This document shows positions 38,260 to 48,111 of a stretch of DNA of 64,000 bases, in pieces. Below the pieces are notes generated by a model, which worked only from the letters and a program-made list of their open reading frames with translations, was not told the origin of the DNA and did not search any database. The stretch is taken from positions 1 to 64,000 of the forward strand of contig CAKRCW010000001.1 of the NCBI GenBank assembly GCA_934309145.1. The letters run 5' to 3'. This DNA is from an uncultured Lachnospiraceae bacterium. Its GTDB lineage: Bacteria; Bacillota; Clostridia; Lachnospirales; Lachnospiraceae. A program made the translations under genes and the position numbers. Numbering within the stretch: the first letter of the stretch is position 1; the number at the start of each line of letters is the position of its first letter.

Positions 38260-38919
38260 CTAGTTAGCTACCTTAACCATGCTATGGCGTAATACCTGAT
38301 CCTTATACATATATCCCTTCTGCATCTCCTCGGCTACCACATTCTCTCCAAGGCTCTCATCCTCAACATGAATAACTGCGTTGTGGAATTCCGGATCAAA
38401 CTGTGTCCCCTCTGCATTCATCGGCTTAACACCAACTCCTTCAAGAGTAACCATCATCTGGCGATATATCTTATCGATACCCTCCTCAAATGGTCTTGTC
38501 TTATCCTCCTCAGGGACACTTGCAAGTGCTCTCTCAAAGTTATCTACAACTGCAAGTAACTTCTCAAGCACATCCTTGGCACCGATGTCATACATCTTTT
38601 TGGACTCTTTCTCATTTCTCTGTCTTGCATTCTCAAACTCTGCAAGAAGTCTCTTATATTTTTCTTCATTGCCCTGTGCCAATTCCTTAGTTCTCTCAAG
38701 TTCAAGCATAAGGGCTTTGCTTCCTCTTCGGCTTCCCTTTGGAACCGGCTTTGGCTTTGCAGCTTCACAGGCTTCGTCATCACCTTCTTTGACTTCTTCT
38801 ACCTCGTCAATCTTTACATCTGTTCCATCCTGTACAGGCTCAGCATCAACTGCTTTCACTTCCTCTACAGTCTCTTCTGTCTTAGCACTATCAACCTGTT
38901 TCTTTTTAGTTTCGGCCAT
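38260..38919 (-). CDS. grpE: Nucleotide exchange factor GrpE
   Basis: Promotes ADP release from DnaK. About 219 residues: an acidic, disordered N-terminal third, a coiled coil (KYKRLLAEFENARQRNEKES) and the beta domain with GVGVKPMNAEG, FDPEFHNAVIHV and VLRHSMVKVAN. GGGGTG spacing favours ATG 38919 over 38925. It overlaps the hrcA 3' end by 14 nt, implying translational coupling. Confidence 0.95.
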   Translation of the reverse strand: MAETKKKQVDSAKTEETVEEVKAVDAEPVQDGTDVKIDEVEEVKEGDDEACEAAKPKPVPKGSRRGSKALMLELERTKELAQGNEEKYKRLLAEFENARQRNEKESKKMYDIGAKDVLEKLLAVVDNFERALASVPEEDKTRPFEEGIDKIYRQMMVTLEGVGVKPMNAEGTQFDPEFHNAVIHVEDESLGENVVAEEMQKGYMYKDQVLRHSMVKVAN

Positions 38920-39964
38920 CGTCATTCACCCCTTTGCCTTTCTTAAATATTTCATCCAATTCTATGGTTAAATTCTTTAATGTGCTGACTACCTTTTTAT
39001 AATCCATTCTCTTTGGACCTATAATTCCTATAGTTCCTTTTGCTCCCTCAGGCATCTGATATGTCGCTGTTACAAGAGAACAATCCTTCATGTTCTGAAC
39101 CGGAGTTTCATCTCCGATATAAACCTGTATGCCATTGTCAGAATTATTGTCATCTCTGTTTACTGTCTCCTCAAGCATATGCGACAGTTCACTCTTATCT
39201 TCAAATTTCTCTAACAGCTCACTCGTCTTGCTTATATCACCAAGCTCAGGATACTTCAAAATATTAGTTGCACCGCTTGTGTATATCTCAAGCTCCTTGG
39301 CCTCATGAATTGCCTCTGTTATGCCTTGGAATATCTGGTCTAATATGTTTCCATATTCCCCAGCCTGCTTTCTCATCTCCTGAATCATCTCAAGATTGAT
39401 ATCCTCTAAGCTAGCTCCCTGTAGGAAGGTGTTAAGCAATATGTTAAACTTAAGAACATCCTCATTATCAAGAGCAACGTCAACCCTTATCATCTGATTC
39501 TTTATTATGTTACCGTCAACTACTATGACGGCAAGAAGATTATTCTCATCAACAAGGGAAAGCTGAATAAATTTAACTGTCTTATTGTAATTAGGTGCAG
39601 TTACCATCGTTGCATAATTAGTATTATATGCAAGAACCTTCGCAACCTGCTTAAGCAGAAGCTCCATTCTGTCAACACGTTCAAGAAGTGAACCCTTGAC
39701 CTCTTCAATCTCTTCCTTTTCTTCCATCAGCCTGTCAACATAGAAACGGTAACCGGCATCTGTCGGAATACGTCCTGCCGAAGTATGTGGCTGTATTATA
39801 TAGCCCATCTCTTCCAAATCCGCCATCTCATTTCTTATAGTAGCCGAACTTAGATTCAAATCGGTGTACTTAGAAATAGTTCGCGAACCTACCGGCTCTC
39901 CGGTTTCAAGATAGTTGGACACTATGGCTCGAAGAATTTTCATCTTACGATCATCTAGTTCCAT
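38906..39964 (-). CDS. hrcA: Heat-inducible transcription repressor HrcA
   Basis: Represses class I heat-shock genes by binding CIRCE. About 352 residues with the N-terminal winged helix (LRAIVSNYLETGEPVGSRT, LSSATIRNEMADLEEMGYI, PHTSAGRIPTDAGYRFYVD) and a C-terminal GAF-like domain. The frame extends to an ATG at 39994, but that codon lies inside the CIRCE element; ATG 39964 with AAAGGA upstream is preferred. It is the first gene of the operon and autoregulated through CIRCE. Confidence 0.96.
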   Translation of the reverse strand: MELDDRKMKILRAIVSNYLETGEPVGSRTISKYTDLNLSSATIRNEMADLEEMGYIIQPHTSAGRIPTDAGYRFYVDRLMEEKEEIEEVKGSLLERVDRMELLLKQVAKVLAYNTNYATMVTAPNYNKTVKFIQLSLVDENNLLAVIVVDGNIIKNQMIRVDVALDNEDVLKFNILLNTFLQGASLEDINLEMIQEMRKQAGEYGNILDQIFQGITEAIHEAKELEIYTSGATNILKYPELGDISKTSELLEKFEDKSELSHMLEETVNRDDNNSDNGIQVYIGDETPVQNMKDCSLVTATYQMPEGAKGTIGIIGPKRMDYKKVVSTLKNLTIELDEIFKKGKGVNDDGRN

Positions 39965-39983
39965 CTCATCATCCTTTCTTTTA

Positions 39984-40010
39984 TTAGCACTCATTTACTT
40001 TGAGTGCTAA
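39984..40010. promoter_or_regulatory. CIRCE operator
   Basis: Perfect consensus TTAGCACTC-N9-GAGTGCTAA (39984-39992 and 40002-40010). It lies about 13 bp downstream of the predicted -10 box of the hrcA promoter and 20 bp before the hrcA ATG, the normal HrcA-binding position. Confidence 0.98.
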
Positions 40011-40022
40011 TCTCTATTTGCT

Positions 40023-40051
40023 AATCTATCACTAGATATTGTATTTGTCAA
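40023..40051 (-). promoter_or_regulatory. Sigma-A promoter of hrcA-grpE-dnaK-dnaJ
   Basis: Minus-strand TTGACA (40046-40051), 17 bp and TAGATT (40023-40028) immediately precede the CIRCE element. Confidence 0.85.
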
Positions 40052-40083
40052 GGTTTTTTCGCATATTTTTGTGGATTTTTTGT

Positions 40084-40133
40084 GAAAAAGTATCATTTGA
40101 GATTGTGATTGCACAAATAAACAAATGATACTT
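40084..40133 (-). terminator. Intrinsic terminator downstream of hemW
   Basis: A perfect 12-bp stem, AAGTATCATTTG (40088-40099) with its complement (40122-40133), is followed on the minus strand by a T run overlapping the arm. It insulates the lepA-hemW unit from the heat-shock promoter. Confidence 0.85.
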
Positions 40134-40172
40134 ATTGATTTAAAAATTATATATCAAAAATGATGAATTAAA

Positions 40173-41372
40173 TTATTTGTCGAGAAGAAAATCTGCAAGT
40201 ATTACATTACTTACATCTATTCCCGCATCTGTAAGGAATATCCGGTCTCCCTCAGTTCCCATAAATCCCTGGTCTATATATTTATTCAAGACCGGACCAT
40301 ACACCTCATATATATCTTTCTTGAAACGTTCCTCAAAATCCGTGCGGCTTATTCCACACATCATCCTAAGTCCAAGGAACATAAACTCCTCCATGCGTGA
40401 ATCAATATATATAGTTGTTACATTCTCACGAAGCTTTTTCGTTACATCATTATAAAGCATTTCCATGCTGTCTGTTGTCACAAACTTCTCAGCTGTGTCC
40501 TCCATGAGATTAATATAGCCGAATATATCTCTCATATTACTAAAACGCTTGCCCTGAAAATATGAAGCTGCTCCTATTCCAAATCCGATATACTCTCCGC
40601 CTGTCCAATAAACCATGTTGTGCTTACACTCATAGCCCGGACGTGAATAATTAGATATCTCATATCTGTCATATCCGTGTGCCGAAAGAAGCTGCTTGGT
40701 TATCTCATACATCTTCCTGTCAATCATCTCTGTAGGAAGGGATTCAAGAATTTCAGAATCATTTGCAAATGGTGTTCCTTCCTCTATTGACAATGAATAC
40801 GATGATATATGCTCAGGCTGAAATGCAATTACTCTGGACAGCGTATCTACATATGAATGTATAGTCTGTCCCGGAAGTCCTGACATTATATCTATATTGA
40901 TATTGTTAAATCCGGCTCTTCTTGCCGCTTTATAACTTGCCACGAACTGGTCAAAATTATGAAGCCTGCCAAGTTTTTTTAACATCTCATCATCAGCAGA
41001 CTGTAGTCCTATGCTGATACGATTAATTCCGGCTGCCTTATATCCATTAAGCTTCTGATGTCTGAGTGTACCGGGATTTGCCTCTATTGTTACCTCGACA
41101 TTCTTCTCAAGCTTAAATGTCTTTCTTATAAATGCCATTATATTAGTTATAAGAGACTCATCTAATAAAGAAGGCGTTCCACCGCCTATAAATATACTTC
41201 TTACAACACAGTCATTTGCGACAGGCTCATACATCTTTATCTCCTGACACAGACAATCTACATATCTGAGCATTGTTCCATAGCTCTCGCCATCAAATGA
41301 CAGGAAATCACAGTATTTGCATTTCACAGCACAAAATGGTATATGAACATACAAACTCACATATCTTTTCAT
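40173..41372 (-). CDS. hemW: HemW-like radical SAM haem chaperone
   Basis: Radical SAM protein formerly annotated as oxygen-independent coproporphyrinogen oxidase; the HemW branch is proposed to deliver haem. The 399 residues start MKRYVSLYVHIPFCAVKCKY; the cluster ligands are Cys14, Cys18 and Cys21, without the extra N-terminal cysteine context of HemN. Also seen are IGGGTPSLL, IEANPGTL, RISIGLQSADDEML and SGLPGQT. AGGAG precedes the ATG; it follows lepA by 9 nt, a conserved pair. Confidence 0.94.
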   Translation of the reverse strand: MKRYVSLYVHIPFCAVKCKYCDFLSFDGESYGTMLRYVDCLCQEIKMYEPVANDCVVRSIFIGGGTPSLLDESLITNIMAFIRKTFKLEKNVEVTIEANPGTLRHQKLNGYKAAGINRISIGLQSADDEMLKKLGRLHNFDQFVASYKAARRAGFNNINIDIMSGLPGQTIHSYVDTLSRVIAFQPEHISSYSLSIEEGTPFANDSEILESLPTEMIDRKMYEITKQLLSAHGYDRYEISNYSRPGYECKHNMVYWTGGEYIGFGIGAASYFQGKRFSNMRDIFGYINLMEDTAEKFVTTDSMEMLYNDVTKKLRENVTTIYIDSRMEEFMFLGLRMMCGISRTDFEERFKKDIYEVYGPVLNKYIDQGFMGTEGDRIFLTDAGIDVSNVILADFLLDK

Positions 41373-41381
41373 AAGTAAATC

Positions 41382-43196
41382 CTACTCCTCATCTAACTTT
41401 AACACACTCATAAATGCTTTCTGTGGTATCTCTACATTACCAACCTGACGCATTCTCTTCTTACCCTCTTTTTGCTTCTCAAGAAGCTTACGCTTTCTGC
41501 TTATATCACCGCCATAGCACTTGGCAAGGACATCCTTTCGCATAGCCTTTACTGTCTCTCTTGCTATTACCTTGCTTCCTATTGCAGCCTGTATAGGTAT
41601 CTCAAACAAATGTCTTGGAATCTCTTCCTTAAGCTTCTCACACATCTTTCTTCCACGCTCGTATGCTGTGTCCTTGTGGAGAATAAACGACAATGCATCT
41701 ACTTCCTCCTTATTGATAAGGATATCAAGCTTCACAAGGTCTGAACGTACATAACCCTTAAACTCATAGTCAAAGGACGCATATCCTCTTGAACGTGATT
41801 TCAATGCGTCAAAGAAATCATATATTATCTCATTTAAAGGAAGGTCATACTTAAGGAGTGCTCTGGTTGTCTCCATATACTCCATACTCTTATATACGCC
41901 TCTTCTCTCCTGACAGAGCTGCATTATAGCACCGACATAATCTGTCGTAACCATAATCTCTGCTGATACAAATGGTTCTTCCATATATTCTATATATGAC
42001 GGATCAGGAAGATTAGATGGGTTTGTAAGCTCGATAACCTCTCCGTCAGTCTTATGAACCTTATATATAACGCCAGGTGCAGTTGTAACAAGGTCAAGAT
42101 TGTATTCACGTTCAAGTCTCTCCTGAATAATCTCAAGATGAAGAAGTCCGAGGAAGCCACATCTGAATCCAAAGCCGAGAGCGACAGATGTCTCTGGCTC
42201 ATAGCTAAGAGAAGCATCATTTAACTGCAGCTTTTCTAACGCATCTCTTAAATCAGGATATTTAGCCCCATCCGCCGGATAAAGTCCACAATACACCATA
42301 GGATTAACCTTTTTGTAGCCCGGAAGTGCCTCACTACATGGATTATCAGCATCCGTGACTGTGTCGCCAACAGTTGTGTCCTTAACATTCTTAAGGCTGG
42401 CAGTTATATAGCCAACCATTCCGGCAGACAACTCATCACAAGGTATAAACTGTCCTGCTCCAAATATTCCAACCTGTACTACCTCAGCCTCAGCACCGGT
42501 AGCCATCATTCTTATCTTTGTTCCCTTCGTTACTACTCCGTCAAATACACGGCAGAATATAATTACTCCCTTATATGCATCATAAAGACTGTCAAATATA
42601 AGAGCCTTAAGAGGTGCCTCGGCATCTCCATCTGGTGCAGGTATCTTGGTAACTATCTGCTCTAAAACCTGCTCTATATTTATACCATTCTTGGCTGAGA
42701 TAAGAGGTGCATCGTGTGCCTCTAAGCCAATGACATCCTCAATCTCATTTATAACACGCTCCGGATCTGCTGATGGAAGGTCAATCTTATTAATTACCGG
42801 CATGACATCAAGATTATGGTCTACAGCAAGATATACATTGGCAAGTGTCTGTGCCTCTATACCCTGTGCAGCATCAACTACGAGAATCGCGCCCTCACAC
42901 GCAGCAAGGCTTCTTGATACCTCATAATTAAAGTCAACGTGTCCCGGTGTATCTATAAGATTAAATATATATTCCTCACCATCATTGGCTTTATACACGA
43001 TACGGACTGACTGTGCTTTAATAGTTATACCTCTTTCTCTCTCAAGCTCCATATTATCAAGAACCTGATTCTGCATCTCTCTGCTTGTAAGAGTTCCCGT
43101 TTTCTCTATTATACGGTCAGCAAGTGTTGATTTACCGTGGTCTATATGTGCTATTATACAAAAATTCCTTATTTTCTTCTGATCTAAATGTGCCAT
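41382..43196 (-). CDS. lepA: Elongation factor 4 (LepA)
   Basis: Ribosomal GTPase, 604 residues, opening [20 protein letters not shown] with DTPGHVDF and [10 protein letters not shown], and the LepA-specific C-terminal domain ending [20 protein letters not shown]. Its own promoter probably lies at 43235-43262. In Bacillus the order is gpr-spoIIP-lepA; here an ABC cassette separates spoIIP from lepA. Confidence 0.98.
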   Translation of the reverse strand: MAHLDQKKIRNFCIIAHIDHGKSTLADRIIEKTGTLTSREMQNQVLDNMELERERGITIKAQSVRIVYKANDGEEYIFNLIDTPGHVDFNYEVSRSLAACEGAILVVDAAQGIEAQTLANVYLAVDHNLDVMPVINKIDLPSADPERVINEIEDVIGLEAHDAPLISAKNGINIEQVLEQIVTKIPAPDGDAEAPLKALIFDSLYDAYKGVIIFCRVFDGVVTKGTKIRMMATGAEAEVVQVGIFGAGQFIPCDELSAGMVGYITASLKNVKDTTVGDTVTDADNPCSEALPGYKKVNPMVYCGLYPADGAKYPDLRDALEKLQLNDASLSYEPETSVALGFGFRCGFLGLLHLEIIQERLEREYNLDLVTTAPGVIYKVHKTDGEVIELTNPSNLPDPSYIEYMEEPFVSAEIMVTTDYVGAIMQLCQERRGVYKSMEYMETTRALLKYDLPLNEIIYDFFDALKSRSRGYASFDYEFKGYVRSDLVKLDILINKEEVDALSFILHKDTAYERGRKMCEKLKEEIPRHLFEIPIQAAIGSKVIARETVKAMRKDVLAKCYGGDISRKRKLLEKQKEGKKRMRQVGNVEIPQKAFMSVLKLDEE

Positions 43197-43234
43197 CTAT
43201 CGTTCCTCTCAACTTTACACTTTGTCAAAAGTAT

Positions 43235-43262
43235 ATCATATCTTGATATATTATTACAACAA
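43235..43262 (-). promoter_or_regulatory. Predicted promoter of lepA-hemW
   Basis: Minus-strand TTGTTG (43257-43262), 16 bp and TATGAT (43235-43240), 38 bp before the lepA ATG and directly downstream of the terminator of the ABC operon. Confidence 0.45.
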
Positions 43263-43321
43263 AAAGGAGCTAACATTCTTAAAAATCAACATCAAGTTAA
43301 TCATAAAATGTAAGCTCCTTT
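43263..43321 (-). terminator. Intrinsic terminator of the ABC-transporter operon
   Basis: Stem AAAGGAGCT(A)ACATT (43263-43277) pairs with 43307-43321 with a single A/A mismatch. The minus strand continues with TTGTTGTAATAA after the T-ended arm, and T-rich sequence follows on the plus strand as well. Confidence 0.75.
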
Positions 43322-43350
43322 ATTTGATTTTACTGACTGCTTTATATTTA

Positions 43351-43617
43351 CTACTCAGCCTTTGAATTTGAATATACTTCCTTGTGCAAATCAAGTGTAT
43401 CAAAACTATCAGTACTATCATCACTATCAGCTTTTGAATCTGAGTATACTTCCTTGTCTAAATCAAGTGTGTCATCGTAGGTTATATTGTCTTTTTTATT
43501 ATCTGTTTTAGAATATTCATTATCAGACTTATTATTAAAACTAAATACACAAATTATAGCTGCAATAGCTATTGTTACAACTGGGATTGCTATTTTTATC
43601 AAGATTTTTTTCTTCAT
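43351..43617 (-). CDS. Small membrane-anchored acidic protein with internal duplication
   Basis: 88 residues: a basic start (MKKKILIKI), one hydrophobic segment (~9-26), then a highly acidic exported or cytoplasmic tail. The tail contains a duplicated motif, DTLDLDKEVYSDSKA and DTLDLHKEVYSNSKA, about 25 residues apart; the DNA is duplicated too (around 43358-43405 and 43430-43475). GGAGG precedes the ATG, which overlaps the upstream permease stop by 4 nt. Function unknown; it is the last gene of the ABC operon. Confidence 0.7.
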   Translation of the reverse strand: MKKKILIKIAIPVVTIAIAAIICVFSFNNKSDNEYSKTDNKKDNITYDDTLDLDKEVYSDSKADSDDSTDSFDTLDLHKEVYSNSKAE

Positions 43618-44345
43618 ATATCTTTTTCCTCCATCACTCTATATCCTATTATACAAATAATCGCTACAATTATATAATCATATAAAATTCCTACACCTAA
43701 AAAGTCTATCTTCGTATCATTATCATGCATATAACTTAAAGGATTAAGAAAGGCTACCTTATCATTTTGACATAATATAGCACATATACATAATACCAAT
43801 ATTATAAGACATGCAATAATAAATGCAAATGTTGTACCAACATTTAGTGTAAATATATTTACAAGCAATGTCATTATAATCATCAACGCTGCTGATACTA
43901 AAAAAATACACATAAATGTACTAAATAACTCCGAATCTATCTGTCTCCCTGTAATAATAACTGAAATAATTAAAATAACCACACAATACAAAAGGTCATA
44001 AATGAATGCCCTGCATACTAATTTCAAGGACTCAGATATAAACCATCTTCCTCTATTCCTAATTCTTGTAAAATAATACGCAGGAACAAATTCCATTTTC
44101 TCGGTAATAGAATTACCAAATAATATTATAAACAAAAATACGAATGTAAGATTCTCCATTGCATACACAATAGTTTTTGTGTCACCATATGTAACCTCAC
44201 CTACAAAAAAACTCATAAAATATCTGCTTACATTCATATCTACACTTCCGGCAGCTGACAGAAAGCTATCAATATTTATAATTAAAGCAATAGGTATGGC
44301 TGATAAAATCTTTAATATATTTTTCCATGAACGTACCCTAATCAA
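43614..44345 (-). CDS. ABC transporter permease-like membrane protein
   Basis: 243-residue protein with about six hydrophobic segments, consistent with an ABC-2-type permease. It starts at TTG 44345, seven bases after GGGGAG, overlapping the ATPase gene by 8 nt. With the other permease (45007-45861) and the ATPase (44338-44982) it forms one transporter operon. Substrate unknown; similar ABC-2 systems export antimicrobial peptides or give immunity to them. Confidence 0.7.
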   Translation of the reverse strand: MIRVRSWKNILKILSAIPIALIINIDSFLSAAGSVDMNVSRYFMSFFVGEVTYGDTKTIVYAMENLTFVFLFIILFGNSITEKMEFVPAYYFTRIRNRGRWFISESLKLVCRAFIYDLLYCVVILIISVIITGRQIDSELFSTFMCIFLVSAALMIIMTLLVNIFTLNVGTTFAFIIACLIILVLCICAILCQNDKVAFLNPLSYMHDNDTKIDFLGVGILYDYIIVAIICIIGYRVMEEKDI

Positions 44346-44982
44346 TATTGTTCTCCCCTGCTTTTGTTAATGTGTTATCATGCATCAGATAAACTTCATC
44401 TGTCAGATTATTAATATCTGATTTTATGTGACTGGAGATTAATACAACCGCTCCTCTCTCTGCCTCTTCGCGGACAATCTGATAAAATAAATCGACTCCT
44501 GTTTCATCTATAGAGTTAGTTGGCTCGTCCAGAAAAAGGAAATCAGGCTGCTCCATAATTGCCTGTGCCAAAACAAGTCTCTGTTTCATGCCAAGAGAAT
44601 ATTTCCAGAACAAAGTCTTGTCATTTGGATTTAATCCAACTCTCTCCATTGCACGCATAACATATGTTTTGTCAATCTTATTCCTTATTCCTGCAAGCAG
44701 CATCAAATTCTTAAATCCGGAAAACTCCGGATAAAAAGATACATCATCTATTAATAAACCAATATCACTTTCTGATTTTTTTATATCAGCTCCATCATAT
44801 AAAACTGTTCCAGAATCGTGTATCATAAGACCAGTCAACACCTTAAATAAAACCGTTTTTCCCGCACCATTTTTACCAGTGATGCCATATACCCTTCCAC
44901 CTTCAAATACAGCATTTATATCTCTAAGAAGAATTTTACCTTTATGACTCTTATTAATCCCAGCAACCTCTAATATATGCAT
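44338..44982 (-). CDS. ABC transporter ATP-binding protein
   Basis: 214-residue ATPase with Walker A GITGKNGAGKTVLF, a signature region YSLGMKQRL and Walker B DFLFLDEPTNSID, followed by the H-loop VLISSH. It resembles the ATPases of ABC-2 drug/peptide exporters. GTG 44991 abuts the ribosome binding site, so ATG 44982 (after GGGAGG) is chosen. Confidence 0.92.
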   Translation of the reverse strand: MHILEVAGINKSHKGKILLRDINAVFEGGRVYGITGKNGAGKTVLFKVLTGLMIHDSGTVLYDGADIKKSESDIGLLIDDVSFYPEFSGFKNLMLLAGIRNKIDKTYVMRAMERVGLNPNDKTLFWKYSLGMKQRLVLAQAIMEQPDFLFLDEPTNSIDETGVDLFYQIVREEAERGAVVLISSHIKSDINNLTDEVYLMHDNTLTKAGENNID

Positions 44983-45006
44983 ATATTTCACCTCCCAAAT
45001 AATAAA

Positions 45007-45861
45007 TCAGATAACATCCTTTTTCACAACATGTATGCCGGAAATAGCAGCAAACAATGTAATTACAATCATCACTCCTATTAATACCGGATAATAACAT
45101 CCCCCTATAGTATTAAATGGTGAAACATAATCTAGAATATTAAAATTAATAAATGTACGATTAGGATTGGAAATTGCTTTATGAAGAGATATGCTCGTGT
45201 ATGTTCCTGCTATACTCATCAATACATATACAGGTACAAAAAGTAATATTTTAAATTTTTTCATCCACATTGATATTGCCATTACAAAAACACCCAACAT
45301 TCCTGTAATAAATGCAAATAGTAAAAGATATAAAATATGATAAAAAAAAGGATTATCAAAAAATACATCTGCAAATAAAGTTTTTTTACATGGAGTATCA
45401 TAAACAATATTAGTACCATACAATACTCCATCAAGATTTCCCAGCCATCTATCTCCGAATGGAGTCACACTATTTTTGTCATATAAAGCGAAACATAAAA
45501 TAAGATTCAATAAAAATGGTACAAATATCATAAGAAAATTACCGATAAAAACAGCTATATATTTGCCTAATATGTATTTTTGTTTATCACCTCTTAATGT
45601 TATAGGAAGATAAGTTTTACGCGATAAATCATCAATAAAAGAGGTTGCAAATGGTATAACAATCAAAAATGGATATATAGTTGAAAATGTAGCAAAACCA
45701 CTTGTATAACCATTCCCCCAATATAAATACTCATGACTAACCATACCTGCAGGTGTATGTGGTGCTTTTATAAAATAAATAATACTCATTACTGTACAAA
45801 TCAAAAGTGCTATGTAAAAATCAAATTTTGAAAACATAAGCTTTATCTGTGTTCTTATCAT
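45007..45861 (-). CDS. ABC-2-type permease-like membrane protein
   Basis: 284-residue membrane protein with about six segments and a large extracytoplasmic loop between segments 2 and 4 (residues ~125-165, NSVTPFGDRWLGNLDGVLYG). First gene of the ABC operon, with AAGGG before the ATG. Little sequence conservation is recognisable, so assignment rests on hydropathy and context. Confidence 0.7.
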   Translation of the reverse strand: MIRTQIKLMFSKFDFYIALLICTVMSIIYFIKAPHTPAGMVSHEYLYWGNGYTSGFATFSTIYPFLIVIPFATSFIDDLSRKTYLPITLRGDKQKYILGKYIAVFIGNFLMIFVPFLLNLILCFALYDKNSVTPFGDRWLGNLDGVLYGTNIVYDTPCKKTLFADVFFDNPFFYHILYLLLFAFITGMLGVFVMAISMWMKKFKILLFVPVYVLMSIAGTYTSISLHKAISNPNRTFINFNILDYVSPFNTIGGCYYPVLIGVMIVITLFAAISGIHVVKKDVI

Positions 45862-45896
45862 CCCTTATCCCCCTTACATTTTGTTTTATATCTTAG

Positions 45897-45925
45897 ATAT
45901 TAACATACCTATTTTTTTTTTACAA
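45897..45925 (-). promoter_or_regulatory. Possible promoter of the ABC operon
   Basis: Minus-strand TTGTAA (45920-45925), 17 bp including an eight-A run, and TAATAT (45897-45902), 36 bp upstream of the first permease gene. Confidence 0.4.
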
Positions 45926-45983
45926 TAAATATATACATATTTTGTCTAAACGGCACGATTTGTGTATCGAACGACATTAAAAA

Positions 45984-47159
45984 TTATTTTTCTCCACTTA
46001 ACACTTTATATATCGTCTCAGCCAGTGGTCCCATAGCATTCTTTGCCTCCGCGACAGTATTAGTCTGAGCCCCCACCTCAACTAACGCCCCCTTAGGCAT
46101 TTTATGCATATTGTACCTGTAACCACTTATGTAATTTTTCCTGAACAAATCCCCATACAAGCCTTTTCCGGCAAGGTGCAGCTGCATACTGAATGCAAGG
46201 TTCTGTTGTATGTACGGATTATAGAGATATTCAACATCACCATGCTTATTAAGACGGCTGATTCCATTTACGAACATAAGCTGTGCCATGGGAACTCCGT
46301 TTACCTCCCGCATAAGGTATACATCCTCCTTAACACCGTCACGGTGAACATCTATAATAACCTCTATAGATGGGTACTCGGCAAGTATGGCATCTATTCC
46401 CTGTGCCGACATATCGTAAGCATGGTTAGTGTCCAACACTCCGTCTATCTTGTCATACACAGTTCTGTCGTGGTATACCTTTACACCATACTGCTCCTGC
46501 AATATTCTTGTCAGTTCATCACCTACACCGACAACTGTATCTTCTATCACGTCCGGTCTGCTGTCAGCATATGCCTCACTTCCATGCGTGTGATATATAA
46601 GGACCTTATAATCATCACCTGTTAAATCAACAGACATATCCATGGAAAGCAGAGACGCAGCATTTAATTCATCAGGATTTATACTTGTTGAACTCGCCAC
46701 GGTGTAGCAGTTAGATATAAGAAAATCATAGCTGTTAAGCTGTTCCATACTATATGTTATACCATTAGAGCCATTTGCCCCAAATGCCATAGCTGTACCA
46801 TCAGAAGATACATCCTCTGTCGTATCCCCTGCCATAAGTGAAGCATCAGATGGCGTTGCATATTCCTCAAATGCCATGCTGCTGTCAGCATCGCCATCGT
46901 CCCATACATATGCATGATACCCGCCATCATCATAGAAATCCTCCTCCGGCTCTCCCTCATATATGGAGAAAATGGGAAATATCTCACACAAAGTACCATG
47001 CTCCATCTCACTGTCAAAGGAAACTGTAGGCAGCAGCTCTCTTCCAAGGGCTGTCAGAACATATCTTGACACGACCTCGGTCTTAATGATGATAAACATA
47101 CTTATTATAATTAAAATAATGCTATATACATAAACTGTTTTTTTATTAATTCTGTCCAT
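45984..47159 (-). CDS. spoIIP: Stage II sporulation protein P
   Basis: Membrane-anchored peptidoglycan hydrolase needed for forespore engulfment. One N-terminal transmembrane segment (YVYSIILIIISMFIII), a linker rich in acidic residues, and the C-terminal amidase/endopeptidase domain with YHTHGSEAYADS, IIDVHRDGV and VEVGAQTNTV, which carry the zinc ligands and catalytic residues. The frame extends to a TTG at 47195 inside gpr; neither start has a strong ribosome binding site, and ATG 47159 (391 residues) is preferred. Directly downstream of gpr, as in Bacillus. Confidence 0.92.
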   Translation of the reverse strand: MDRINKKTVYVYSIILIIISMFIIIKTEVVSRYVLTALGRELLPTVSFDSEMEHGTLCEIFPIFSIYEGEPEEDFYDDGGYHAYVWDDGDADSSMAFEEYATPSDASLMAGDTTEDVSSDGTAMAFGANGSNGITYSMEQLNSYDFLISNCYTVASSTSINPDELNAASLLSMDMSVDLTGDDYKVLIYHTHGSEAYADSRPDVIEDTVVGVGDELTRILQEQYGVKVYHDRTVYDKIDGVLDTNHAYDMSAQGIDAILAEYPSIEVIIDVHRDGVKEDVYLMREVNGVPMAQLMFVNGISRLNKHGDVEYLYNPYIQQNLAFSMQLHLAGKGLYGDLFRKNYISGYRYNMHKMPKGALVEVGAQTNTVAEAKNAMGPLAETIYKVLSGEK

Positions 47160-47184
47160 ATTACAATATATGCCATGGCAGCTC

Positions 47185-48111
47185 TTATAATTCAAAAAAA
47201 CTGTTAATAGCCTCAGAGATTGTATAACTTACACGTTTTACAGCCTCATCTATATTCTTTGGTGTGACAAACATTGATGCAAGCTCCGGCTCGACAAGCT
47301 CACACGCAAGCTCATATTTTTCTGCATCCGTAAGAGTTGTCTCAAATCTGTGATTTTTATCCTCGCTCATTAGTGCATTTACCATTGCCTCTATTGACTG
47401 ATTAACTATGGCTGGTACAGATATTACTGTCGGCACACCTATCGCAATCACCTTAACACCAAGTGTTTCTTTATTTATTTTCCCCCTGTTATTGCCAACT
47501 CCTGCTCCCGGACTGATTCCGGTATCACATATCTGTATCGTCGAATTAAGTCTTGATGGTTCCCTTGCTGCAAGAGCGTCTACAGCTATAACTACATCAG
47601 GCTCTATTTCTTTGCATAATGATTTTAATATAAGCTGGGTTTCTATTCCCGTCTGTGCCATGACACCCGGACTTATGGCACTTAGCTCTTTCACATTTTT
47701 TACTATACCCTCTGACAATAAATGTCTTGTTATATATAGATTATCAACAACATACGGTCCTAAAGCATCAGGTGTTACTGCACGGTTTCCAAGCCCGATT
47801 ACAAGAATCTTACGCGCATCCTTAATCATCTCCTGTAAATGCTCATGTAATACCTCAACAAATGGCTCATGTATACTCTCATCACTGCCCCTTAACTCAT
47901 TGCTCTCTAAGGTGATGTATGTTCCAATCGGCTTTCCAAGAAGCTTCTCACCCTTTTTATTTGTAACCTCTATTATCGTCTCTTTTATATCAAGGTTTTC
48001 TCTCTCGCTCGTATATATCGATACCCCATCTGACAAATCACAATCGTCAATATCATCCTTAAGCTCTAATGCAAGGTCAGTCCGCACAAAGCGTTTCATA
48101 TATTCTTCCAT
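47185..48111 (-). CDS. gpr: Germination protease GPR
   Basis: Aspartic-type endopeptidase that degrades small acid-soluble spore proteins on germination, made as a zymogen in the forespore. The protein has VRTDLALEL near its N-terminus (substrate-like/cleavage segment), KILVIGLGNRAVTPDALGP, PGVMAQTGIET, VIAVDALAAREPSRLN and DTGISPGAGVGNNR. ATG 48111 (308 residues) follows AAGGAG by ten bases; ATG 48099 (MKRFVRTDLALEL) is an alternative. The ribosome binding site is inside the 3' arm of a terminator hairpin. Confidence 0.96.
   Translation of the reverse strand: MEEYMKRFVRTDLALELKDDIDDCDLSDGVSIYTSERENLDIKETIIEVTNKKGEKLLGKPIGTYITLESNELRGSDESIHEPFVEVLHEHLQEMIKDARKILVIGLGNRAVTPDALGPYVVDNLYITRHLLSEGIVKNVKELSAISPGVMAQTGIETQLILKSLCKEIEPDVVIAVDALAAREPSRLNSTIQICDTGISPGAGVGNNRGKINKETLGVKVIAIGVPTVISVPAIVNQSIEAMVNALMSEDKNHRFETTLTDAEKYELACELVEPELASMFVTPKNIDEAVKRVSYTISEAINSFFEL

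Noticed and set aside
38906..39994. hrcA starting at ATG 39994
   Set aside because: That ATG lies inside the CIRCE operator and has no ribosome binding site; ATG 39964 has both.
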